Shown piece after piece: positions 54,982-63,980 of a stretch of 64,000 nucleotides of DNA; within the stretch, counting starts at the first letter, position 1, and each line of letters opens with the position of its first letter. Source of the DNA: Bellilinea sp040754815 (GTDB lineage: Bacteria; Chloroflexota; Anaerolineae; Anaerolineales; Anaerolineaceae); NCBI GenBank assembly GCA_040754815.1, contig JBFMBX010000009.1, positions 57,627 through 121,626 of the forward strand. Reading direction: 5' to 3'. The position numbers were made by a program, and so were the translations under genes. The notes beneath the pieces were generated by a model. It searched no databases. It was not told where the DNA came from and saw nothing but the letters and a program-made list of their open reading frames with translations.

Positions 54982-55870
54982 TGTCTCTCCTCTCCTTTGA
55001 AAACAATTGATCCAATTTCTGCTCGTAAGCGTAGTAGTTGAGCACTTCGTATAATTCCGCCCGCGTTTGCATCAATCCAAGAACCGCCTGTTGAGTGCCC
55101 TCCCGCCGGATAGTTTGATACACTTGCACCGCAGCCGCACTCATCGCCCGGAAGGCGGAGAGCGGGTACAGCACCAAATCCACCCCCACCTCAACCAGTT
55201 GTTGGGTGGTAAAAAGGGGGGTCTTACCAAATTCGGTGATGTTCGCCAGAATCGGCACCCCCGCCGCCTGTTTGAACTGGCGGTAAATTTCAAGATCGGT
55301 CACCGCTTCGGCAAAAATCATATCCGCGCCGGCTTCCACATACCGGCGGCTGCGCTCCAGGGCCATGTCCAGCCCCTCCACCGCCAGCGCATCGGTGCGC
55401 GCCATGATGATGAACGCAGGATCGCTGCGCGCATCCACCGCCGCTTTGATCCGGTCAACCATTTCTTCCGGCGGCACAAGTGCTTTGCCGGGGCGGTGTC
55501 CGCAACGTTTGGCCTGCACCTGATCTTCCATGTGCATGGCTGCCGCTCCTGCTTTGATCAGCGACCGCACGGTACGGGCAATGTTGAAAGCGCCGCCAAA
55601 ACCGGTATCCACATCCACCAGTAGTGGCAGCGAACAGGCATCCGTGATCCGGCGTGCATCAATCAACACATCCTCTAAGGTCGTAATTCCCAAATCCGGC
55701 ACACCCAGCGAAGCCGCGGCAACACCCCCGCCGGAAAGGTAAATCGCCCGAAAGCCGGCCCGCTCTGCCAGTAGTGCGGCATAGGCATTCATCACTCCCA
55801 CCACCTGTAATGGTTTCTCATTCTTCATTGCCCCCCAAAAACGCTCACCGGCAGAGGGAGATGGTTGCAC
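54974..55870 (-). CDS. prpB: Methylisocitrate lyase-type enzyme
   Basis: 298 residues with a GTG start at 55870 (AGGAGG five bases upstream). TIM barrel of the isocitrate lyase/PEP mutase group: SGGGVAAASLGVPDLGITTL, VDVDTGFGG, MEDQ, the catalytic loop KRCGHRPGK and IMARTDA. It splits 2-methylisocitrate to pyruvate and succinate. It overlaps the synthase gene by eight bases. First gene of the propionate operon. Confidence 0.9.
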   Translation of the reverse strand: MQPSPSAGERFWGAMKNEKPLQVVGVMNAYAALLAERAGFRAIYLSGGGVAAASLGVPDLGITTLEDVLIDARRITDACSLPLLVDVDTGFGGAFNIARTVRSLIKAGAAAMHMEDQVQAKRCGHRPGKALVPPEEMVDRIKAAVDARSDPAFIIMARTDALAVEGLDMALERSRRYVEAGADMIFAEAVTDLEIYRQFKQAAGVPILANITEFGKTPLFTTQQLVEVGVDLVLYPLSAFRAMSAAAVQVYQTIRREGTQQAVLGLMQTRAELYEVLNYYAYEQKLDQLFSKERRDNE

Positions 55871-56249
55871 TGTTGCCTCCTGACTTGCTAGGGTAGAAGA
55901 TTGTGGTTATCCATTCGGCAGGCAAGTTATTGAACAAAAATATCGTAACTATTTGCATCTGAATGGGTTTATTAAATGATACCAATTCAAATATTCAAAG
56001 TCAATTAATTTCATCGGATTAGTGGAAAATTAACTATTTCGAATGAATTAATTTAACCCCTTGTCGGACATTGTCCAACTTAAATCCCCGTTTTCAATCA
56101 TATTGTCTGACATCTGATTAAAGAAGGCAGAAGTCGGGATTTCTTTCACTATCCCTTTTGGTTCGATTCATCCTATAATCAAGATTGGTCAAATCCTTCT
56201 GCCGCATTTCCGGCAGACCAGTTTCCAATCACCCACAAGGACGGAGCGA
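55871..56249. promoter_or_regulatory. Divergent promoter region between prpB and serC
   Basis: No gene here. TTGTCGGACATTGTCCAA (56061-56078) and ATTGTCTGACAT (56102-56113) share a GTC-x-GAC core and could be sites for a GntR-type or similar repressor. A TATAAT at 56174-56179 fits serC, with a poor -35. ACAAGGACGG precedes the serC ATG. Confidence 0.45.
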
Positions 56250-57317
56250 ATGAAAAAACACAACTTCAATCCCGGACCCTCAATTCTCCCACAATACACC
56301 ATTGAAGAAACCGCCAAAGCCATTCATGACTTTGCCGGCACCGGTCTTTCCATTTTGGAAATTTCCCACCGAAGCAAAGAGTTTGAAGCCGTCGTCAACG
56401 AATGCGTTGCATTATTCAAGGAACTGCTCAACATCCCCGAAGGTTATGCGGTCATCTTCGTGGGGGGCGGCGCCAGTACGCAGTTTTTCCATGTCCCCTA
56501 CAACCTGCTGGAGAAAAAAGCAGCCTATCTGATCACCGGCCATTGGGCAGAAAGAGCCGCCAAAGAGGCCAAGCTTTTCGGGCCGGTGGAAATTGTCGCC
56601 TCATCGGCAGATAAAAATTTCACCTACATTCCAAAAAATTTCACCATTCCCGCGGATGCCGATTATTTCCACATCACTACCAACAATACCATCTACGGTA
56701 CCGAACTACTCACCGACCTCGACTCTCCCGTGCCGTTGGTGGCGGATATGTCATCCGATATTTTCTCGCGGCCGATTGATGTTTCCAAATACGCTTTGAT
56801 CTACGGCGGCGCGCAAAAGAATCTGGCCCCTGCCGGTTTGACTTTTGTGATCGTCCGCGAAGACATTTTGGGCAAAGTCAGCCGTCCGCTGCCAACCATG
56901 GTGGACTACCGCACTCATATCAAGAACAACTCGCTTTACAACACACCACCGGTAGTTATCATTTATTCGGCACTGCTCACCCTGCGCTGGATGAAGGAAC
57001 AAGGCGGGGTTGCCGAGATGGAACGGCGCAATAAAGCCAAAGCCGAATTGCTCTACAACGAAATTGACCGCAACAAGTTATTCGTTGGCACCGTGGCCAA
57101 AGAAGACCGCTCACGCATGAACGTCTGCTTTGTCATGGCGCCGGGTTATGAACATCTGGAAAATGAGTTTGCCGAATTTGCCAAAAGCAAAGGCATGGTT
57201 GGCATCAAAGGCCATCGTTCGGTGGGCGGCTTCCGCGCTTCGCTTTACAATGCCCTGCCTCTGGAAAGTGTGCAGGCACTGGTGGACTGCATGCGGGAAT
57301 TCGAAGCCAGCCACTAG
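56250..57317 (+). CDS. serC: Phosphoserine aminotransferase
   Basis: 355 residues. NFNPGPSILPQYTIEE at the start, LEISHRSKEFEAVVNE, GGGASTQFFHVPYNLL and the PLP Lys in YGGAQKNLAPAGLTFV; GFRASLYNALPLESVQALVD closes it. All are hallmark SerC segments. It converts 3-phosphohydroxypyruvate to phosphoserine for serine, and a related step in pyridoxal synthesis. Single-gene unit with its own terminator; no serA or serB nearby. Confidence 0.95.
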   Translation: MKKHNFNPGPSILPQYTIEETAKAIHDFAGTGLSILEISHRSKEFEAVVNECVALFKELLNIPEGYAVIFVGGGASTQFFHVPYNLLEKKAAYLITGHWAERAAKEAKLFGPVEIVASSADKNFTYIPKNFTIPADADYFHITTNNTIYGTELLTDLDSPVPLVADMSSDIFSRPIDVSKYALIYGGAQKNLAPAGLTFVIVREDILGKVSRPLPTMVDYRTHIKNNSLYNTPPVVIIYSALLTLRWMKEQGGVAEMERRNKAKAELLYNEIDRNKLFVGTVAKEDRSRMNVCFVMAPGYEHLENEFAEFAKSKGMVGIKGHRSVGGFRASLYNALPLESVQALVDCMREFEASH

Positions 57318-57332
57318 AACTGAACCCGTCAG

Positions 57333-57361
57333 AAAACCCCCGCTTGAAGCGGGGGTTTTTA
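57333..57361. terminator. Bidirectional terminator
   Basis: AAAACCCCCGCTT and AAGCGGGGGTTTT form a long stem with T-runs on both strands, between converging serC and the double acetyltransferase gene. Confidence 0.9.
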
Positions 57362-57363
57362 TT

Positions 57364-58305
57364 TTAAAGAACTGTTTTCTCATAACGCGCTCGTGTCAAC
57401 CGGCGGCGGAAACCCAATTCATAAAACCGGCGGATGGCAGCCGGATTGTTGACATTGACATGCAAGCCAACCTCTTGAAATCCATGCAGTCTGAAATTCC
57501 TCAAGGTATGCACCAGCAGTCCAAAGGCCACACCCTGCCCGCGCAATTCGGGAATGACCCCCGTCTGACTGATCCACGCCATCTCCCCCATCTTCCCCGC
57601 CGTTACAAACGCTACCGGTCGTTCCTCCCCATCAAGCGCCAGCCACGATAACTGAGGCAGAAAATCATCGTCCTCCTCATATTCCCCCGCCCATTTTTCC
57701 AGCGGGTCAAAAGAAGCCGCGCGGTCATAAAAAGCATCACAATAAGCCCGGTAAAACAATGGAACCGTCTCTTCCGTCCAGTTCACCAGACGGTATGATT
57801 CAGGCAGCCGATCCACGGGCAGGGTCTGCTCCAGCGAACAAACCATCATGTTTTCGGCAAAGATTGGCGTGAAACCGGCTTGAACATAGATTGAATGTGC
57901 GTCTGCTGTCAGGGCTTCGTTACGAATGATCAACCGCCGCATACGGTGATAACCGCTGACCAGATTGGCGCGGTTTTCCAGCCATTCCAGCAGCAAACTT
58001 CCCAGTCCCCGCCTGCGGTAGAGCGGATGTACCCGGCCGCCCAGCAACACCCGTTGTTCATTATCCGCCGAAGGCAGCAGTTCAATCCAGCCAACCGCCA
58101 TGATGCGGTCTTCCCCCACGGCGCAAAAGGTATTATCCTCGTGCACCTTCATCGCCGTCAGTGCATCTCCAACCAGATCGCTGACCCATTCCTCGCCATC
58201 GGCGGTCTTACAGGCGCGGTCTAAATCCCGCAAGAGAGGCTCATCTTCCGCCTGCAGCCCCCGCCATGTCATCCATGCCTGTCCCATCGGCGTTCCATCA
58301 TTCAT
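57364..58305 (-). CDS. Tandem GNAT acetyltransferase
   Basis: 313 residues from the ATG at 58305, preferred because GGAAAGAGGTG lies just upstream. Two GNAT units: the first has GGRVHPLYRRRGLGSLLLEW, the second has GVIPELRGQGVAFGLLVHTL with NVNNPAAIRRFYELGF. Both show the R-x-x-G-x-G/A acetyl-CoA loop. Similar to MshD-like or stress-linked double acetyltransferases; substrate unknown. Confidence 0.85.
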   Translation of the reverse strand: MNDGTPMGQAWMTWRGLQAEDEPLLRDLDRACKTADGEEWVSDLVGDALTAMKVHEDNTFCAVGEDRIMAVGWIELLPSADNEQRVLLGGRVHPLYRRRGLGSLLLEWLENRANLVSGYHRMRRLIIRNEALTADAHSIYVQAGFTPIFAENMMVCSLEQTLPVDRLPESYRLVNWTEETVPLFYRAYCDAFYDRAASFDPLEKWAGEYEEDDDFLPQLSWLALDGEERPVAFVTAGKMGEMAWISQTGVIPELRGQGVAFGLLVHTLRNFRLHGFQEVGLHVNVNNPAAIRRFYELGFRRRLTRARYEKTVL

Positions 58306-58421
58306 AGTCGCACCTCTTTCCTCTATTTTACTTTGATTACGGTTACAATGCCTTTTGTTCAAACAATTAACCCCTTGGCTTGATTTTAGTGATAATTGGT
58401 GAATTGAAATAAGGAAAACCC

Positions 58422-58925
58422 ATGAAGAATGCTTCACAATCTAACGTTGACCGTCCGCACATGCCCGAAAGCTACGGCCTTTCAAAAAACACGGAAGGGG
58501 TGCTCGATTGGCACTGGGTTCAAAACCGGCTGATTGCCAGCCGTAATTACTGGGTGTGCACCACGCGGGCGGATGGGCGTCCGCATGTGATGCCGGTATG
58601 GGGAATATGGCTGGATGATTGCTTTTACTTTGGCACCGATCTCCATTCGATCAAAGGCCGTAACCTGAGGCGCAGGCCGGAACTGGTTGTTCATCTCGAA
58701 AGCGGCGATGATGTGGTCATTCTCGAATGCCGCGCCGAACAGGTAGCGGATTCCCAACTGCTCAAGCGTGTCCTCAAGGCTTACAGTGAGAAATACGGCG
58801 TCTTCTCTCAAGACAGCGAACTGACCGATGAGATGATTTTCTTTGCCGCCAAACCGTACAAGGCACTGGCGTGGCGGGAGTCCAGTTTTCCAACCTCTGC
58901 AACGCGCTGGCGTTTTACAGGGTGA
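58422..58925 (+). CDS. Pyridoxamine 5'-phosphate oxidase-fold protein
   Basis: 167 residues. Split-barrel FMN-binding fold with YWVCTTRADGRPHVMPVWGI, YFGTDLHSIKGRNLRRRPEL and VVIL. This group includes F420- or FMN-dependent reductases and haem-degrading relatives. No pyridoxine genes are nearby, so biosynthetic PdxH activity is unlikely. Promoter divergent from the double GNAT gene. Confidence 0.8.
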   Translation: MKNASQSNVDRPHMPESYGLSKNTEGVLDWHWVQNRLIASRNYWVCTTRADGRPHVMPVWGIWLDDCFYFGTDLHSIKGRNLRRRPELVVHLESGDDVVILECRAEQVADSQLLKRVLKAYSEKYGVFSQDSELTDEMIFFAAKPYKALAWRESSFPTSATRWRFTG

Positions 58926-58939
58926 ATCAAAGCCGTTTT

Positions 58940-59578
58940 TTACACGCCCACCAACGATTTCGCCAGCGCCACAGCACGGCTGGCGTCTGGTGCGTAACCA
59001 TCCGCGCCAATCTGACGGGCAAAAATCTCGGTAACCGGCGCTCCGCCCACCATGACCTTGACCTGTTGGCGCAGGCCGGCCTGCTGTAAGGCCTCGATGG
59101 TCTGTTTCATGTTCGGCATGGTGGTGGTGAGCAGGGCCGAAAGCGCCACCAGTTGAGCCCCGCTGGTTTGAACGGCTTCCACAAAACGTTCCGGCGGGAC
59201 ATCTGTGCCAAGATCAATGATTTCAAAGGCCGCCCCTTCCAGCATCATGCACACCAGATTTTTACCGATATCGTGCAAATCGCCTTTTACGGTTCCCGCC
59301 ACCACTTTACCGGCAGAAGCGACATCGGCCTGCACCAGACGGGGTTTGAGCAGATTCATGCCCGCCTGCATGGCGCGGGCCGCCACCAGCATTTCCGGCA
59401 CAAAATACTCCCCCTCTTCAAACAACCGCCCAACTTCCTGCATGGCCGGCATCATGGCTTGTTTTAGGATGACTTCCGCTTCCAAATTCTCCGCCAGCGC
59501 GCGCTGAACTGCATCACGGGCAGCAGACTGATTGCCTTCCAGAATGGCTTGAAAGATGGGTGTGAGCAGGTCTTCCAT
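58940..59578 (-). CDS. Corrinoid (B12)-binding methyltransferase-type protein
   Basis: 212 residues from the ATG at 59578. A helical cap (about 1-85) precedes a B12-binding Rossmann domain with the Co-ligating His in GDLHDIGKNLV, then ALSALLTTTMPNMKQTIEAL and MVGGAPVTEIFARQIGADGY. It matches MtaC/MtbC/MttC-type corrinoid proteins, which shuttle methyl groups from methanol or methylamines. No methyltransferase partner gene is nearby, so its partner is encoded elsewhere or it acts as a sensor. Confidence 0.9.
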   Translation of the reverse strand: MEDLLTPIFQAILEGNQSAARDAVQRALAENLEAEVILKQAMMPAMQEVGRLFEEGEYFVPEMLVAARAMQAGMNLLKPRLVQADVASAGKVVAGTVKGDLHDIGKNLVCMMLEGAAFEIIDLGTDVPPERFVEAVQTSGAQLVALSALLTTTMPNMKQTIEALQQAGLRQQVKVMVGGAPVTEIFARQIGADGYAPDASRAVALAKSLVGV

Positions 59579-59712
59579 AAACTTCTGCCTTTCCAATGAT
59601 ATTTCAACCCCCCATTATATTCCCAACTTGTCTGAAAGAAAAACACCACCCTCAAAATCGGGTAAAATTGCCTTGCAATCCAAATCCCCAACAAATGAAC
59701 GAGGACTACCGT

Positions 59713-60141
59713 ATGGAAATATCTCTTGTTACGCAAGTTACCGAGGAGATTGTCGAAGCCTTCCAGCACCTTATTCCTCAACTGAGTACTTCAGCCGAAA
59801 TTCCAACTCTCCAGCAAATTCAGGAAATTGCCGATAACGAATCCCTGTTCATCGCCCGCGATCCGGAGCAGGGCGGCAAAATTGTCGGCACATTGACTCT
59901 GGTCACTTTTCGCATCCCCACCGGTGTGCGTTCGTGGATTGAGGATGTGGTGGTGGATGAAAACGCACGCGGTAAGGGCATTGGCGAGGCGCTCACCCGC
60001 GCGGCCCTGGAACGCGCCCGTGAGTTAGGCGCCAAAACGGTTGACCTGACCAGCCGCCCCAGCCGCGAAGCCGCGAACCGCCTCTATCAGCGGGTGGGAT
60101 TTGAATTACGCCACACCAACCTCTACCGCTACAATCTGTGA
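59713..60141 (+). CDS. GNAT-family N-acetyltransferase
   Basis: 142 residues from the ATG at 59713 (CGAGGA upstream). The acetyl-CoA motif is VVVDENARGKGIGEALTRAA, followed by VDLTSRPSREAANRLYQRVG and FELRHTNLYRY. Substrate unknown. An earlier in-frame ATG at 59695 is possible. Stands alone. Confidence 0.85.
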   Translation: MEISLVTQVTEEIVEAFQHLIPQLSTSAEIPTLQQIQEIADNESLFIARDPEQGGKIVGTLTLVTFRIPTGVRSWIEDVVVDENARGKGIGEALTRAALERARELGAKTVDLTSRPSREAANRLYQRVGFELRHTNLYRYNL

Positions 60142-60329
60142 ACCTGCTCGGCCTGCAAGAAGAATTCTGTCCGAATCTCCATTTCATCACCCCATCGGCA
60201 TCCACCCCTTTTCCGTTCGGTGTGAGGGGGATTCCTGCTTGAAAAGGCCCCATCGGCGGCGTACAATAAGTATGGAAAAATAAACACGGAAGCATCCATC
60301 TCAGAGGCTCTTTGCCCTGTCGTTTCCTG

Positions 60330-60367
60330 ACAGAGCCGTTTCCACCCGCGAGCGGCTCTGTTTTCTT
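60330..60367 (+). terminator. Hairpin with T-run before the small helical gene
   Basis: CAGAGCCG and CGGCTCTG form a stem over a 14-base loop, followed by TTTTCTTC. The ribosome site of the next gene (AAAGGAGG) lies immediately after, so it could be a terminator or an attenuator for that gene. Confidence 0.6.
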
Positions 60368-60381
60368 CAAAGGAGGATGCC

Positions 60382-60579
60382 ATGTTCTGCCTTGAACTGA
60401 CGCGCGAAGAACAGGATATGCTTATTCAGGTACTGGAAGCCAGCCTCGATGATGTGCGTATGCAGTTGATTGCGGCAGATAATATGATGTACAAGATGAT
60501 GCTGCGTAAACGCAAAGAAATCATCGCCCGCCTGCTGGAAGAATTGAAGAAAGAAGAGCAACTGCCGCTGGCAGAATGA
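60382..60579 (+). CDS. Small helical protein of unknown function
   Basis: 65 residues, almost wholly alpha-helical: LTREEQDMLIQVLEASLDDV, then MQLIAADNMMYKMMLRKRKE and LLEELKKEE. AAAGGAGG is ideally placed. It follows a terminator-like hairpin, suggesting control by attenuation or that it has its own promoter beyond the hairpin. No family recognised. Confidence 0.6.
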   Translation: MFCLELTREEQDMLIQVLEASLDDVRMQLIAADNMMYKMMLRKRKEIIARLLEELKKEEQLPLAE

Positions 60580-60652
60580 GCACTGTTGACCGGCCGCCTG
60601 AAATAAACAAACCCGCACCCTTCTTTGGTGCAGGTGATTACAACGCTTTTTC

Positions 60653-60739
60653 TGGTAGGGCGGGTGGGACTTGAACCCACAAGGTGTCACCACCGGCGGA
60701 TTTTAAGTCCGCTGCGTCTGCCTGTTCCGCCACCGCCCC
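60653..60739 (-). tRNA. tRNA-Leu(UAA)
   Basis: On the minus strand GGGGCGG pairs with CCGCCCT (G-T at the end). The anticodon loop is CTTAAAA in a GCGGA/TCCGC stem, anticodon TAA. There is a long variable arm, a T arm with GGTTCAAGTCC, and an encoded CCA. Confidence 0.95.
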
Positions 60740-60878
60740 GTTTTCTGCTTATATTGTATCCGATTATCTCAACCCGTCAAGCGTTCCCTTTTTGGTTTTT
60801 TTTCCAATCTATAAACATCGGATCTCATCCGCTCCGCAAGGCTTGTTTTCTTGACGCTGGTCAGCCGCTGAATTATTT

Positions 60879-61577
60879 TTACAACGATTCCGGCAGACTG
60901 GTGAGCGGTCTGTAGGAATGGTCCATACGCATTTCACTTTCGCGCGCCAGTTCGATGATGTGGTGCATGACGGTTTCGGCAACCGAACGCACCAGCGGAC
61001 GGTTTTCTACATCGCCGTGAAAATAGAGCGGTCTGCCCACCGTCAGGTTATACGGCCCGCGGACATACCAGCGCCCGTATTCAACCCGGCCGCGCACAGT
61101 AGAACGGATGGTATGCACCCGCTCCCATTGTAAATGCACCCCCACCGGAATGACCGGAGCGCCGCTGGCAAGGGCCAACCGCGCAACACCGGTACGCGGC
61201 TTTTCGAAGCCACCCCCCAGCGGGCTGAGCGCACCTTCGGGGAAAATGATGATCGTCTTGCCTTCCGCAAGCCGCTGCAACGCCGTGTCAATAGCCTGCT
61301 GGCCCTGACCGGCAGCCACCGGAATATGGCCGGAACGGCGCAGGTATTCACCCAGAACGGGCACCTGAAACAGCAATTCGTTGATCAAAATGAACGACTG
61401 ATGTCCGACCATTGAAGCGACATAGAACGGATCGGTTGTGGCCGGGTGATTGGCTGCGATGATTTTGGCACCTGCCGGTAAAGGGTGGTGCTTGAAAACA
61501 TCCATTTTCAACATGGTGCCGGTATACGTCCGCACCACCGGGCGGGATGCCCAGTACATTAGTTTGTCTGAAAGCAT
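60879..61577 (-). CDS. 1-acylglycerol-3-phosphate acyltransferase-like protein
   Basis: 232 residues of the PlsC family. Motif I is AANHPATTDPFYVA (H-x4-D), motif III is IIIFPEGALSPLGGGF, and IPVGVHLQW forms motif IV. It adds a fatty acid to lysophosphatidic acid or a related lipid at the membrane. No typical N-terminal membrane helix is obvious. Stand-alone gene. Confidence 0.9.
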   Translation of the reverse strand: MLSDKLMYWASRPVVRTYTGTMLKMDVFKHHPLPAGAKIIAANHPATTDPFYVASMVGHQSFILINELLFQVPVLGEYLRRSGHIPVAAGQGQQAIDTALQRLAEGKTIIIFPEGALSPLGGGFEKPRTGVARLALASGAPVIPVGVHLQWERVHTIRSTVRGRVEYGRWYVRGPYNLTVGRPLYFHGDVENRPLVRSVAETVMHHIIELARESEMRMDHSYRPLTSLPESL

Positions 61578-61940
61578 GAAATTACCTCAGGAAATGATTG
61601 CAAATTTGGGAAAAAGAAACGCTTGCTCAAGATGAAGAGATTGTACTTTCCATTTTTGTTTGTCACATCCCCCTCAGGGTAGATCAGGGTCACACCGTTG
61701 GTCACATCTGGCAGTCTGTTATTACTGCCCCGGTGTGAGTTCCCACTCTGCTGGAATGAGTTTGGACGTGCAATGAATCAAACACTATCGTAACCGATTC
61801 GTTACGTCTGCGGGGTGGGTTTTCTTTTTTGTAAGGCGGTGAGAGATCGGCTCATCAAGCGGGCAATTCCAGATACCCCCATTACTTTATTTTGAAGTAT
61901 ATTTAGATTTATATAAAAGTCCAAAGATCTGGAGGTTCCC
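61578..61940. other. Intergenic region with no recognised gene
   Basis: Contains CACACCG and CGGTGTG about 33 bases apart, which could pair. The last 60 bases are AT-rich, with CTGGAGG before the next ATG. No terminator or clear promoter is identified. Confidence 0.35.
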
Positions 61941-62237
61941 ATGCCAAAGAAATTTCAATCCCTGCGAATTATCGCCACTCTCTTCAAAATTCTGGCCGTC
62001 ATCATCGCCATAATCAGCATCATTGCGGCGGTGGCAGGCCTGGTTTCCTTTGCCGTCAGACCCCGCGATATGGGATTTATGAGATTCGGATTTTTATCCA
62101 GCCTGTATTTTCTGATTGTCGGCCTGATCAGCGGTTTATTCCTGTATGGCTTTGGTGAATTGATTTATCTCTTGTTAGCCATCGAAGAAAATACCCGCGC
62201 CGGCCATCTGCCTCCCGCCGCTCCTCCTCAAGCGTGA
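61941..62237 (+). CDS. Small membrane protein with two helices
   Basis: 98 residues. Helices at about 14-38 and 52-80 are joined by a short basic loop (VRPRDMGFMRFG); a Pro/Ala-rich tail (HLPPAAPPQA) ends it. CTGGAGG precedes the ATG. It stops 10 bases before the LarA-like gene, so is probably co-transcribed. Function unknown. Confidence 0.65.
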   Translation: MPKKFQSLRIIATLFKILAVIIAIISIIAAVAGLVSFAVRPRDMGFMRFGFLSSLYFLIVGLISGLFLYGFGELIYLLLAIEENTRAGHLPPAAPPQA

Positions 62238-62247
62238 GTTTAAAACC

Positions 62248-63564
62248 ATGAACAACAGATATTCTCTACCGTGGGGCAACACAAGCCTCACCCTTGATTT
62301 ACCTGCTCAATGGCAGGTGTTGGGAAGCTACAGCCCTGCCGGAAATGTGCCGCCGGTTGATCCAACCGAAGAAACCGCCCGCCGCCTTCAAGAGCCGGTC
62401 GGAACGGCGCGCCTCAGAGAGCTGGCAACCGGCAAACAACGCATTGCGCTGGTAATTGACGATGGCAGCCGGCCAACACCCGTTGCCCGCATTTTACCCG
62501 CCGTGATCGAAGAATTGACCGCCGCAGGGGTTGATCTCACCGGTATCACCGTCCTGCCGGCGCTGGGAGTTCACCGCCCCATGTCATGGGAAGAGGTCAA
62601 CACCCGGCTGGGAAACGGCTATCTCGCCAGCATGAAACTGGTGCAACATGAATGCGACAACCCCGCCGAACTTGTCTTTCTGGGCACAACCACACGGGGA
62701 ACGCCGGTAAAGGTCAACCGCCATCTCGCCGAAGCCGATCTCATTATTTCAATCGGCTGTATCGAGCCGCACATCATTGCCAGCTTTGGCGGCGGCTACA
62801 AAAACCTCATCCCCGGTCTGGCCAGCCGTGAGACCATTGCCCACAACCACGCACTGAACTGCCGGCCGGATACTTTCAACATGGTCGGCCAGCCCATCGA
62901 GCAAAATCCCATGCGGTTGGATCTGGAAGAAGCCGCGCGCATGATCAAAGTGCCGGTGTTCATCATCAACGCGGTTCTGAACAGCCAGTTACAAACCATC
63001 CGCGTGGTGTGCGGCGATCCGATTGCCGCGCACCGTGAGGGCGCACAGGCCAGCGCCTCGATTTACGGCGTGCCAGTTCCCACGCGGGCCGAAGTAGTCA
63101 TCACTGCCTCCTACCCGATGGATCAGGACTTGCGGCAGGGAGTCAAAGCACTGGCCAACACCATCCGTGCCCTTCAAGCCGGCGGGGTGATGATCACCGC
63201 CGTGCGGGCGGAAGAAGGTCTGGGCGTATTCGGTCTGGCTAACCGTAAACTGCCACTGGGTAAAAATGCGCTGCGCGCGCTTGCGCCGGTGCTGCTGCCG
63301 CTCGTCCCGCGCTTGAAGTTGAAAGGCATGGGGGAAGAAGACAAATTCTTCCTTTACTTTGCCTTGCAGGCTATGCGCAGCGGCACGCTGTTGATGTATG
63401 CACCGACCATCCCTGCCGAAATTCACGAACGCCTCCCCTTTGTCACCTTTGTGGAGTCGATCCATCAGGCCATCCGTCTGGCCGAAAGCCGGTTTCCCCA
63501 ACAGGCGCGGGTGTTGATCTTCCCGCAGGGCGGCATCACTTACCCCATTCTACCGGCGGTCTGA
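62248..63564 (+). CDS. LarA-family nickel-dependent racemase (DUF2088)
   Basis: 438 residues. All four catalytic/cofactor residues of lactate racemase LarA have counterparts: His in PALGVHRPM, His in GCIEPHIIASFGGGYKN with the Lys that binds the nickel-pincer cofactor (GGGYKNLIPG), and His in TIAHNHALN. The N-terminal IDDGSRPTP fits the family. LarA relatives racemise or epimerise various 2-hydroxy acids and sugars. LarB, LarC and LarE, needed to make the cofactor, are not in the window. Confidence 0.9.
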   Translation: MNNRYSLPWGNTSLTLDLPAQWQVLGSYSPAGNVPPVDPTEETARRLQEPVGTARLRELATGKQRIALVIDDGSRPTPVARILPAVIEELTAAGVDLTGITVLPALGVHRPMSWEEVNTRLGNGYLASMKLVQHECDNPAELVFLGTTTRGTPVKVNRHLAEADLIISIGCIEPHIIASFGGGYKNLIPGLASRETIAHNHALNCRPDTFNMVGQPIEQNPMRLDLEEAARMIKVPVFIINAVLNSQLQTIRVVCGDPIAAHREGAQASASIYGVPVPTRAEVVITASYPMDQDLRQGVKALANTIRALQAGGVMITAVRAEEGLGVFGLANRKLPLGKNALRALAPVLLPLVPRLKLKGMGEEDKFFLYFALQAMRSGTLLMYAPTIPAEIHERLPFVTFVESIHQAIRLAESRFPQQARVLIFPQGGITYPILPAV

Positions 63565-63642
63565 TTGGGGAGTATCAATTTCTTGTACAGGGCAGAGGGT
63601 TTATGATAAAATGAAGCCTGCTGGAGGGACGACCTCCAATTC

Positions 63643-63730
63643 GGAGGGATGGCCGAGTGGTTTAAGGCGCCTGTCTTGAAAACAGGTGTGGGGCAACCCA
63701 CCGTGGGTTCGAATCCCTCTCCCTCCGCCA
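63643..63730 (+). tRNA. tRNA-Ser(UGA)
   Basis: GGAGGGA pairs with TCCCTCC. The anticodon loop is CTTGAAA in a CCTGT/ACAGG stem, anticodon TGA. A long variable arm (GTGGGGCAACCCACC) is typical of class II tRNAs. The T arm is normal and CCA is encoded. Confidence 0.95.
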
Positions 63731-63757
63731 GAGATTTCCATCTCGCTTTAACAACTT

Positions 63758-63852
63758 GGGGAGGTGCCAGAGTGGTCGAATGGGGCCGCCTGCTAAGCGG
63801 TTGTCGGGGCTTTAAACCTCGACCGCGGGTTCGAATCCCGCCCTCCCCGCCA
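63758..63852 (+). tRNA. tRNA-Ser(GCU)
   Basis: GGGGAGG pairs with CCTCCCC. The anticodon loop is CTGCTAA in a CCGC/GCGG stem, anticodon GCT. There is a long variable arm and the T arm GCGGGTTCGAATCCCGC; G73 and CCA are encoded. Its last 18 bases are repeated twice downstream. Confidence 0.95.
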
Positions 63853-63980
63853 GCCTGAACCCTTCGACCGCGCGCCCCCACAAGGGGGTGTTATTCGCAT
63901 CCCGCCCTCCCCGCCAGCCTGAACCCTTCGACCGCGCGCCCCCACAAGGGGGTGTTATTCGCATCCCGCCCTCCCCGCCA
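63835..63980 (+). repeat. 64-base direct repeat containing the tRNA-Ser 3' end
   Basis: ATCCCGCCCTCCCCGCC begins at 63835, 63963 and, in the middle copy, 63899: an exact 64-base period with two full units and the start of a third. Each full unit also holds a hairpin (CCCCCACAAGGGGG) like a tRNA terminator. The copies could be repeated attachment sites or a slippage duplication. Confidence 0.85.
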
